Origin: Terebella lapidaria
Lineage: Eukaryota > Annelida > Polychaeta > Terebellida > Terebellidae
Assembly: GCA_949152475.1 (NCBI GenBank)
Contig: OX424560.1
Span: forward strand, 7,874,001-7,938,000
Direction: 5' to 3'
DNA length: 64,000 bases
Part shown: piece by piece, positions 26,314 to 36,060 of the stretch
Layout: each line of letters begins with the position of its first letter
How positions within the stretch are numbered: position 1 is the first letter of the stretch
Notes under the pieces: model-generated
What the model was told of the DNA's origin: nothing
The model's database searches: none
Seen by the model: only the letters and a program-made list of their open reading frames with translations
Position numbers and translations under genes: made by a program

Positions 26314-29300
26314 TAGGTTACCGGACAATATATGTTTAATAATTTAGATGTTAGCCAGGTCAAAAATCAGGTTCAAGGTCATGAGAATATTCAGCATATA
26401 TCATTTCCTGTTCGCAGTTGATTATTAAGCTGTAAAGTCGCTGATAAGCTAGATATTAGCCATTTTGTTCTCTGACCTTGAAAATGAGGTCAAAGGTCGA
26501 ACTCAAGGTCACTAAAATATTCAGCATATATCATGTCATATATGTTCACTATGGATTCCTAAGCTGTAAAGTTGATAATAAGTGATATATTAGCCACTGT
26601 GTGCTCTGACCTTCAAAATAAGGTCAAGGTCAAATTGAAGCTCTTCAAAATATTTAGTGTATATCATTTATGTCCACAATTGGTTCGCAAGCTATAAAGT
26701 CAATACGGAAGCAACATATTAGCCAGTTTGTTCTTTGACATTGAAAATTATTCACAATTGATTCCTAACCTGTAAAGTCAATAGAGAAGCAACATATTAG
26801 CCATTTTGTCATGTGACCTTGAAAATTAGGTCAAAGGTCAAATTAAGGGTCACGATAATATTCAGAATATATCATTTCCTATGTTGACAATTGATTCCTA
26901 AGCTGTAAAATCGATAATGAGCGAGAGATTTGCTATTTTGTCCTGTGACCTTGAAAATGAGGTCAAAGGTCAAATTCAAGGTCATCAGATTTTTCAGCAT
27001 ATATCATTTCCTTTATGTCCAAAAGGATTCATAAGCTGTAAAGTCGGTAATAAGTGAGATATAAGCCATTTTGTGCTCTGACCTTGAAACTGAAGTCAGA
27101 GGTCAAATTCAAGGTCACGAGAATATTCAACATATATCATTTCCTATATGTCCACAATTGATTCGTAGTCTCTATTCTCAATATTAAGTGAGATATTAGG
27201 ATATTAGGCATGTGTCTCATTATGAAGCATAGGAGAATTTAACATGGTAAAGTCCCATTTGGGCCGAGTTTGGGCCAAAATGGTCCATTTCGAGCGATTC
27301 AAGCGCAACGAAACTTATACACATCACAGGAATACATATGAGCAGAGTTATTTATCAAAAAGAAAAAAAGTTATTGAACCGATTTTTAGAAAATGACCGC
27401 CAAAGTCCAAAATCAGGGATTTTTCGTCGAAAATGGCCGACATTTTGAAAAAAAAAATGCTTAAATAAAAATATTAAAATATACCTCCTTCTTGAATTAT
27501 ATTTAAGCATTTTTGTGCAAAATTTTAAAAAAAATCGCCCGTAAACAAAACATAGAGCCGTAGGGCTCTGCGCTTACCGGACCCAAGACATTTATATGTA
27601 AGCGGAAGGCAATGTCAGGAAGTCATAAGAATAGTTGCACATTAATAACGCCTAAAACTTGCTCTATGTAAGTCGATCGTGATAGGGCCTAATATACAAT
27701 GATATGAAACTAGAACGGAACTGACTAGTACTGTCAAAGATATTTGCTTTTGTATCGGTTTCAGTTTATTCAGGTCAAAGGTCAAATTCAAGCTTACAAG
27801 AATATTCAGCATATATAATTTCCTGTATGTCCTCAATTGATGCCTAAGTCGATAATAAGCAAGATATTAGCGACTTTGTGCTCTGACGTTGGAAATAAGG
27901 TCAAAGGTCAAGTTCAAGGTCACGAGTATAATCAACATATGTCATATCCTATAAGTGTACACTTGATTCCTAAGCTGTAAAGTCGATAATGAGCGAGATG
28001 CGTGAGGGTTTTAGCCACTATCTTCTCTGACCTTGGAAATAAGGTCGAAAGTTAAGTTCGAGATCATGACTATATTCAGCATATATCTTTTCCTATATGT
28101 GTGCAATTGATTCCTAATGTCTAAGGTTTCCAGAGAATATATATTTCAGATATTAGCCTTCTGTCCAATGACCTCAAAAATAGGGTCATTGGTCAATTCA
28201 AGGTCCACAACTGATTCCTAAGCTGTAAACGTGGTAATAAGCCAGATATTAGCCATTTTGTGATCTGAACTGGAAAATAGGTTCAAATGTCAAATTCAAG
28301 ATCATCAGAGTATTCAGCATATATCATTACCTATATGTTCACTATGATTACTAAGGTGTGAAGTCTCTGACCTTGGAAATGAGGTCAAAGGTCAAATTCA
28401 AGGTCACCAGAATATTCAGCATATATCATTTCCTTTATGTTCACTATTGATTCATATGCTGTAAAGTCGATAACAAGCGAGATATTAGCCATTTTGTGCT
28501 CTGACGTTGAAAATGAGGTCAAAGGTCAAATTCAAAGTGATCAGAATATTCGGCATAGTTCATTTCCTATAGGTCCACAATGGATTCCTAAGCTGGTAAG
28601 TTGACAGAAAGCGAGATATTACCCATTTTGTGCTTTGACCTTGAGAATAAGGTCAAAGGTCAAGTTCAAGGTCATGGAAATATTCAGCATATATCATTTT
28701 CTATGAGTCAACGATTGATGCCTGAGCTGAAAAGTCGATAGTAAGCGAGATATTAGCTATTTTGTGCTGTGACCTTGAAAATTAGGTCCAAGGTCAAATT
28801 CAAGGTCATGAGAATAATCTTCATATATAATTTCCTATATGTGCACAATTGATTCCTAATGTCTAATCCCAATATTAAGTGAGATATTAGGAGAAAATTG
28901 TCCTCATTATAAAGCATAGGCTAATTTAACATGGGAAAGTCCAATCTGGGACCGGACGAAAAATCAAAATGGCTGCCACACGCAGACCGACGATTCAAGG
29001 GCAACGAAACTTACATACAGCACAGAGGTATATCACGGGGAATATCAGGGAAAACAAAAATCTCAGACAAAAGTGGCAGCCATTTTGGAAAAAAACGATT
29101 CAATCGACGAAAAAAAAAATGGTCCAGAGATATGGGTTTATAGAACATATTTTGTGAATTACAGAAATTTCATCGAAAAGATTTTTCCCAGCGTTTCACA
29201 ACGCCAACGCGGACGCGGACAGTGAAGCACAGATGCCGGACGCAACCTGACAACAATAGCATATCGAACCATAGCTCCGGTAAGCTAAAACGATAAAAAT

Positions 29301-29382
29301 GTGGACGATGACAGACGACGGACGCAACGCCATGCCAAAACGCCATGCCAATAGGTTATCGGACAAAAGGTCCGGTAACCTA
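26314..29382. mobile_element. 3.07-kb non-autonomous element with 13-bp inverted ends
   Basis: TAGGTTACCGGAC at 26314-26326 is matched exactly, in inverted orientation, by GTCCGGTAACCTA at 29370-29382. A near copy, TAGGTTATCGGAC, lies at 29352. Inside are two modules (26340-27600 and 27770-29340). Each has AGGTCA satellite units followed by a related stretch (aagcatagg..aatttaacatgg, then gcaacgaaacttacata-type sequence). No transposase or other protein is encoded. No unambiguous target duplication was found. If exon 1 of the channel is correct, this element is intronic. Confidence 0.65.
26340..28870 (+). repeat. AGGTCA satellite array with perfect DR1 motifs
   Basis: About 15 units of 110-150 bp are visible. 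Each carries tgaccttgaaaatgaggtca, aaggtcaaattcaaggtca, an atattcagcatatatcattt stretch, and a gattcctaagctgtaaagtc stretch. At least seven units contain the exact 13-mer AGGTCAAAGGTCA (near 26828, 26959, 27772, 27897, 28380, 28515 and 28649). It is interrupted at about 27210-27770 by unrelated sequence containing a 6-bp-stem hairpin, agagccgtagggctct. The array runs opposite to that at 17.4-18.1 kb. Confidence 0.9.
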
Positions 29383-29636
29383 AAAATAAATTGGTTGTAA
29401 TATATATGTATATATTTGACAACAAACCATTGAATGATTGCTAATAATAATGTTCAGTAACAGCTACTCAGAAATTTGTAATGGCTTGAACACAATAGGA
29501 CAAGAAAAATGTAATGGGTATTTTGTATCGTTTACATGAGTGCCAGTAGTTGATATGGTGGACAGTACCTCTACATATCTTCAGCATATGTCTATTTAAT
29601 ACAGTTTTATATGACCAAACAGTACACAAAGTTCAC

Positions 29637-29776
29637 CTGGCTTCGCACTCTTCTTCTGTGTAGTGTTCCGTCTCAGGTCGCGAGCTCCTACTTGGATAGA
29701 CGCTCTGCCTGGGAAATATATAGACGTGAACTTGATTTTGGTGCATGGATAATTTCTTGATGGATAATAGAAGCAT
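29637..29776 (-). CDS. Probable first coding exon of the TRPA-type channel
   Basis: An ATG at 29776-29774, preceded by an in-frame TGA, opens 46 codons (MLLLSIKKLS... ending TEEECEA) and stops at a good donor, GCCAG|GTGAAC. It ends in phase 2, and the acceptor of the main exon at 26057 also needs phase 2. The join completes an AGT serine and continues as SRLKRHKRLKTW, giving a 1241-residue channel. A second in-frame ATG lies at 29746. The intron would be 3.58 kb and is almost filled by the element at 26314-29382. The exon has no recognised domain, so the support is phase, splice sites and the need for a start. Met at 25948 with a truncated first ankyrin repeat is the alternative. Confidence 0.5.
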
Positions 29777-30189
29777 GTGTATTCACAGTATGCATTGTAC
29801 ATATAATTATGTTGGAACATAAGTTACACGTATCAGGGGTAATCTCGTGTTATCATTCTTCTCAGGGGCCATGGGAGCAAAGGGGTTTTGGATGGTCATC
29901 AGCCCCATAATTTCGGATATTTTCACCCCGGGTCCATTCAAGGCGGAATAGCAAAAATATCCCATGTGTCGTCAAATATATTCATGCTTATCACGTGATG
30001 TCCAATACATCAATTGATAAAACTAGCATAGTGGTTAGGCTTGGATATTTTTTTAGAAAGGCGCTATGGACCGTCAAAGTAAGATCATTTAACATTGAGT
30101 TGAATGGCCAATATGATTAATACTACGTAGCCAAAAGCCTAGAAAGTCCAACGGTGGCTCATCACCGCTAATTACGATCGTACATTTCT
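29777..30189. other. Region upstream of the putative channel exon 1
   Basis: On the minus strand this would be the 5' flank of the channel gene. No clear promoter element is seen apart from TATAAA hexamers in the minisatellite just beyond it. No gene is recognised. Confidence 0.35.
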
Positions 30190-30517
30190 CACCCCGTTTA
30201 TAATTACACTTCATAATATTCATCCTGTTTTGAATATATCACGCTGTCTATAATTTCCAGCTCATAATTTTCACCCTCTTCATAATATCCACCCGGTCTA
30301 TAATTTCCAGCACATAATATTCACCCTGTTTATAATATCCACTCCTATAATTTCCAGCTCATAATTTCCGCCCTGTTTATAATATCCATCCGTTTATAAT
30401 TTCCAGCTCATAATTTTCGCCCTGTTTATAATATCCACCCCGTCGATAATTTCCAGCTCATTGTTTTCACCCTGTTTATAATATCCACCCCGTCGATTAT
30501 TTCCATCACAGAATTTT
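30190..30517. repeat. Minisatellite, ~50-bp units
   Basis: Roughly six degenerate units alternate caccctgtttataatatcca and taatttccagctcataattt. Units vary from about 40 to 55 bp. Each unit carries gtttata or a close variant, so the minus strand holds a series of TATAAA hexamers 0.4-0.75 kb upstream of the putative channel exon 1. Confidence 0.9.
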
Positions 30518-33500
30518 ATCTGCCTCAACTGTCACGATAACGGAAATTGCAGAAGCGGTAAATCATGTCAGCGGGAGAAGGCTGATATATTAATATTGTG
30601 CCCATATATATATGTACTCGAATACTCGTTAATGAAAAAATATGTTAAAGATATGTATTATGTGCTTGAAATGAGTAGGCAATAATCAAGACTTGAGGTC
30701 AAGCTGTCATCCACTTTCCCTCAAACGGCCCGTGTTGCTAGTTCTACACACTCTCATGACGTCATTGGTATTTGTTTGGATACTGTTGCAACGGACAATG
30801 TCTACAAAACAATTATTCTTTCTTCGGTGTTTTCATGTATGGTTTCCTTTGATTTTCAAAAGGAACATAATGGAATCGTGCATTCTCTTACATCCCCGAT
30901 ATACATGTTCTAGTGTTCGTGACAAACAATGCTGAAAATTGGCTGATTTTTTAATTGGTTCCGACTTTGATTATTGCCAAATAAAACGGCAATCTATTCG
31001 TTCACCGATGACCAAAGTATCATCAACCAACAGGAATAGAACATAGTATACCGGTTTGTTACTGGGACTTTAACACGCAAGCAATGATGAAATGTAATAG
31101 GCCTAGTCTATTCGCCGTGTGTATTTCGTGTTCCACAACACATGGTTTATCTAACGAGATGAGAGTGGTTTATGATGTTAGAGTTGCCCTACGTGTATCT
31201 CTCGTCATATCATGTAACGGTAATATTCCGCAAATGAATATATGTTCACACTGTCTGATTTTACCTGATGATGCGTTTTCTTGCATTGTTATCCATAATG
31301 GTTAGCCCTCTGGAATCAATTTTCTGAAGAAAAAGAAGCAAACGATTGTCACTAATTGATTACCTTTGTTACAATGAATGCGCTTGCTCCGTTGTCAATT
31401 GTGTCAAATAATAATTCTTACCAGTATTTACAAATCCTCCACATAAAATGTCCTGAACCTCAGCTGCTCGTTTCTATCCCCATATCAAACGTGCTCGACT
31501 GATTTCAGCATCACTCCTTGCGGAGTTGTGTCCATCGAAGGAAAATGAAACCGATTTAAACAGCATATCTACACGTATCAGCCTGCGCATCATCAACACA
31601 AGGATGTTTTGTAGGCTAGGGGTTATCTCTTTCTATGCCCCAAGTGAAAAAATAACCTCCTACGTATGCCTTATTGGATAATATCCATTTTAAAGTCAAT
31701 GCAGCGACGGAATTTCCGTTGACAAGAATGTTAATAACTGAAGCTGAGATATACTGATTACAAATATCACCCGCCGAACGCACAAAACGAAACCGTTTGG
31801 CAGCATGGCCCAGATCTGAATCATCGGCCAACACTTCAGAGCTCCGGTTGTAATTTTCAAGTCACATTAACCTGCTTGTGTGTAAATTTTCATGGTTGAG
31901 AGGTGGTTACATTACTTTTATTTGTATTTAATATAGGTCCATAGCTTGAAATGGGGTGAATAAAAATTGAACCTGCTGCTTTTTATACCCGCGTATTCGA
32001 AAAGGAAGCTTACACATGAACCAAGAATGCGTGTCAATAGAATTGGCCTACTATTTTCATATTTATGAATGCATTTACGAACAAAATATATGTTGAGGGG
32101 CGCAGTTTAGTATTGCATCCGTTAGGCATTTCTCTATATCGCCACTGTGGTGGAGCTTGCCCATGCGTGATGAGATTTTTTTACCGGAAATTGCTCTTGA
32201 TTTCTTCCGAGAAGCCCGTGATTCTTTCCGGCGGTACACAACACGTTGTTTTATAGGCATGGTAAATGTATACTTCTCTTTCACTATGTCTATTTGATTG
32301 ATGCATTGAAACAACATTTATCTATAACGTTGAGGAATGTACCCTGATGTAGAAACACCATGAAATGTCCGTTTTCTTTATTTTTACAGCAAATTATCAC
32401 TATATATATATCTATATTTACTTGAAATATTGAAGTAATAGCTCCACATATTACCCTCTATTGTGATGTACCAGGTAGCGATTATTTCCTCTGAACGAAG
32501 CCCAACATGTATTGTTACAGCACGTTAGACATTGGAAATTACTAATCTAATTGTATTTGATGACTAAATTTATTTCATGACCATTATCTTAAAAAGATAT
32601 TTCCCTAGGTGTCCATTATTTTTTCCCTGGTGTTTTGAACATTGCCCATGATCCTTTCCGGTAGTTCACGTGTACGAAACACGTGTAAAAATCTTAAATC
32701 ATGATGAATTTTACTTGTATGTGTGTAATTCAATTTGAAACAAAACATGACGATGCCGAGAACACAATGAAACATTGAATCAAAAGTCAAAAGACGTAAA
32801 AAAAGCAAACCAATTCTACGACCATTCACAATAGATGGTCGTAACAAGTACATAGCTCTACATTAACGGTAACATTATGAATTGTACTCCTCCCAAATTA
32901 ATATGTAATGTTGGATCTAGCGCGATTACTGTACCCGATATGCTTCGTCACAGCCCAGCTAAAGAGCAATGACGACTGATCGTGCTAACAAAAGTTTCTT
33001 AAAGCAATTCCCCAGTGAGATTTGTTGAATATATGAAACACAATTGATCATAAAAGGTTTGTGTTATTTTCCTCCTTGTTTTACCTTCCTCCGTTTTGGT
33101 TTTGAATCAATAACTCGTGAATGTCTGAAGGACTTTGACCACATTTTCGCCATTGGTTCAGCCTATAATGTAGATGACCCTCTATTGTTTTGTAACTGCC
33201 TCCGAGAACCATGAGACGTGGTTTGATATTGAATTCTGGACTTTATTTTCAATCAACAATTTAGGAAGTCTTCATGCAATGGACAAAGTGCGCATAGAGG
33301 TTCATACTAGGGGATAACTCTATTGATTTTTGGGTTAATCATCGCATTGTAGAGAAAACAGGATGTTATTTTCGGATTCGTGGCCCTATGCCTTACTCGT
33401 AGTGAACGGTGTGGTCATAGTGAACCAGACTCAGGAATAGGACCACAAACATAAAGTTGTTAGAATTCTTAAAACGTAAAGTCCTCTCAGAGGAACAGGA

Positions 33501-34263
33501 ATGTCATAATGTGAAGCGCTATATAAGCACCTGTTATCACTATTATTATTGGTATAATGTCGATTAGGAGATATGATCCATTTATGGGGTATGTCATGCC
33601 GACTTAGTGACACCACATAAGTGTCTGGATACGTTTCTATGGAGCTGGGTGTCCTTTTAGAGTTGGTAATTTGGGATGGCATGAAGGTGAAAACGCACAG
33701 GTACTGGCTTTTCATGACGAATACACGAGTCAATCCTCGAGCTGTGTGTGATATCTCTATCTGTCTAGGCGTAGCCAAGAACAAATGGAGATTTAAGTTC
33801 GAGTGCCATCAGTGTGTTATCTCCCATAAATCCCGAGATCGTGATAACAAAATAACTCTTGATATCAACGGCGATTATATCAGATATCACACCCCCAGGG
33901 AACTATAACGCCAGGATAACCGAGCGTGAATCATTCCCTAGGCTGCGAGTTGTCCATTGTATTTGTACCACGGGTATGTCTACGTGGCATAGTCCACAGA
34001 TTGGCATGTTGTTGAAGGTGTCAAGCGTGGGATAGTTATAATTATTAATGACACAAATCGGCAGTACATGTGTCCACATCGCGGGATGCGCTCTGCGTGA
34101 TGAAAATGTCTTCGTCTAAGTCCATGGCGAGAATATATGACAAACTGGTTTAGTTAGCGTGCTGTGCGCACAGCCTCTCAAATCAAAAAGTTACGAATCT
34201 ATTGTTCTCGCTCACATGCTGAGTTTTAAAATTCAACAGTTTGCAGTTTTAATCTCTATTCTC
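30518..34263. other. Gene-free stretch
   Basis: No gene with a recognisable product was found on either strand; the ORFs are short and overlap on opposite strands. A full TGACGTCA (CRE-like) octamer lies near 30758. A short (TA)n run occurs near 32400. One SINE-like tail is listed separately. Confidence 0.5.
33495..33555 (+). repeat. SINE-like 3' tail
   Basis: The sequence gtgaagcgctatataagcac followed by attattattgg resembles the common 3' end of invertebrate SINEs, which read aagcgctatataaat and then (att)n. No intact Pol III promoter boxes or upstream body were identified, so this is only a probable remnant. Confidence 0.35.
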
Positions 34264-34392
34264 AATATTTTATGTCAGAGAAACCACTCAAAAGATGTTG
34301 ATTCGTAGCTTCCTAATCCACTCGCCCTCCGGGTACGTGGATTCGGAGCTACGAATCAACACTTCCTCGTGCTTTCTCCCTGACATAATATT
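34264..34392. mobile_element. Long imperfect palindrome (foldback element core)
   Basis: Inner arms gttgattcgtagcttcc and ggagctacgaatcaac (34297-34360) enclose a loop, tcgccctccgggta. Outer arms continue as aatattttatgtcagag (from 34264) and ctccctgacataatatt (to 34392). The whole 129 bp could form one cruciform. The flank to the right ends in gcgcaccttactc, which also ends the element at 35241-35355, so both may belong to one family. Confidence 0.75.
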
Positions 34393-34607
34393 AAGTTGTG
34401 TGGGAAGTCGATCCAAGTAGCGCACCTTACTCTGTTAATACTACTCACTCACTTGATTCGTAGCTTCCTAATCCACTCGCCCTCCGGGTACGTGGATTCG
34501 GAGCTACGAATCAACACTTCCTCGTGCTTTCTCCCTGACATAATATTAAGTTGTGTGGGAAGTCGATCCAAGTAGCGCACCTTACTCTGTTAATACTACT
34601 CACTCAC
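34298..34607 (+). repeat. Exact tandem duplication, 2 x 155 bp
   Basis: Two 155-bp units (34298-34452 and 34453-34607) look identical base for base, each from ttgattcgtagcttcc to ctactcactcac. Each holds the inner palindrome plus the gcgcaccttactc tail. The outer left arm of the palindrome is present only before the first unit, so the duplication happened after the element inserted. Confidence 0.95.
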
Positions 34608-35240
34608 TGAATGTATACCATATTTAATCCGTCTGGCACATTTTTAATCTTCATTGAATTTAGAAGAAATTGTAACCTGCGCTGCATGGGCCGGGAAGGG
34701 CCATCAGCACTGGATGAATATCTGTTCACCCATGTAACACAATATACATGTATGGTGAACCAGCTTTTAGTTTGCCATGTCAGGTACAATACAATTGAAA
34801 ACTACCAACCCCAAGGTACCACTGGCAGCTAGTATGTAATTCACTGAACACCACAATTGTCTCATGCGAATTCGGAGGGCCAACAGATGTATTCCCGGAG
34901 CACCACGCCCCTCCTCGGTGTGGCACGGTGGACTAATTGCATCAAACAGTGCTGTGGTATCAATGATTGAATGCAAAAATTGATTTGCAGTGGTCATCAT
35001 TGATGTCCTATGCTCATCTGGCATTAGGAACATGAGAGATTTGTCACATTGGTTGATACTGGTTTTATCTCTCTATGATACTCAATCACTTCTCAATTAT
35101 ACCAAAACAAATCTCCATACTCGGTGTGAAATTTTTCAGTACTGAAGGGTTATTTTGAGCTTGAAACAGACACAATACCAGCGTTCAGAAACAGACATCG
35201 CCCATACATGTACAAAACCTGTCTAGCCTGACATGATGTT

Positions 35241-35355
35241 TAAGGTGCGGTATGAACACATTAGTGAGCTATAGTATATTTGAGTTGGTGCTAGGGGCTA
35301 TCTAACCAATGAGGGGGGTTAGATCACCATGGTGAAAGTCGAATACCGCACCTTA
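35241..35355. mobile_element. 115-bp palindromic MITE
   Basis: Perfect 13-bp inverted ends TAAGGTGCGGTAT (35241-35253) and ATACCGCACCTTA (35343-35355) enclose a second inverted pair, atctaacc...ggttagat. The paralogous sequence near 1451-1500 lacks it. There is no ORF. Confidence 0.8.
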
Positions 35356-35400
35356 CTCGACAAGATTGGTTATCTGAGCGCACCCACTCCTACAATTGAG

Positions 35401-35618
35401 GTTCCTGTTTGCCACCAGGATCGCCACCATGTAATTCGGGTATAGATAAACCATAGAAACAGTGAGCCATATAATACAAAAACGTAATAATGTTGCAGTA
35501 AAATTTTGTCATGTTCGTTTTTGCATAATGCAGACAATGGATGTGACGTTTTTTGTACTTTTTAGGCATAATAGACTGTTCTATAGCCCCAAAAGCACAT
35601 GGTATCTGCAGGTACCCC
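35401..35618 (-). mobile_element. 218-bp transposon flanked by ATTGAG duplications
   Basis: ATTGAG precedes (35395-35400) and follows (35619-35624) this block. In copy 1 of the long repeat the matching site reads ctcctataattgagtgaag (about 1502-1520) with no insert, so the empty site is preserved in the same window. The insert is the reverse complement of 19634-19859 apart from scattered differences. It encodes nothing, so its mobility would have come from an enzyme encoded elsewhere. The six-base duplication is unusual for the common TA- or TTA-targeting families. Confidence 0.85.
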
Positions 35619-36060
35619 ATTGAGCGAAGATCAACATCATAATATTCATTACATATTCATTACAGTTTGATGTTCGCACCAAGCTGATAATTCCAAAAAT
35701 GACATACAATAACGGCCCCATCACAAGTTTCCCAAAGCATATTCCAGTTTTCTGTAAGTGTTCATTCCTTGACCCTTGGTACATTGCCCTTTGTGAAGCC
35801 ACGCGGGAGTCATTATGGCGTCAGTGATTATGTCCCCAGGGTCAAGTTGATATCAATGCGCTGGTCAGAGTCAGTTTCAACGGCCCAAGTATCATACACT
35901 GCGCCCACTGAATGAATGCCATTTAATCCGTCTGTCTGTTCTTATTGAATATAGAGGAAAGCGCAGAATATGATACTTGGGCCGGTCAAACAGTGACAAT
36001 GTTGAGTTGGTTGAAAACAAATCATACAAGGCAGGATCTGTACAAATTGAGTAAAAACGA

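Larger units (their letters stand above)
34690..36060 (+). repeat. Diverged copy of the long repeat, with insertions
   Basis: This follows the same order as the 15.6-17.3 kb copy: ccatcagcactgga at 34699, the cgaattcggagggccaacag region near 34870, ctcctacaattgag at 35387, then cttggtacattgccctttgt at 35777 and an aaacaaatcataca motif near 36008. Two small elements have inserted into it. No gene is seen. Confidence 0.85.

Noticed and set aside
26340..28870. CRISPR-like array
   Set aside because: Units are degenerate, repeats make up the whole unit without unique spacers, and the DNA is animal.
33431..33908. Opposed 117- and 95-codon frames
   Set aside because: They overlap on opposite strands, have no domains and no splice-linked neighbours.
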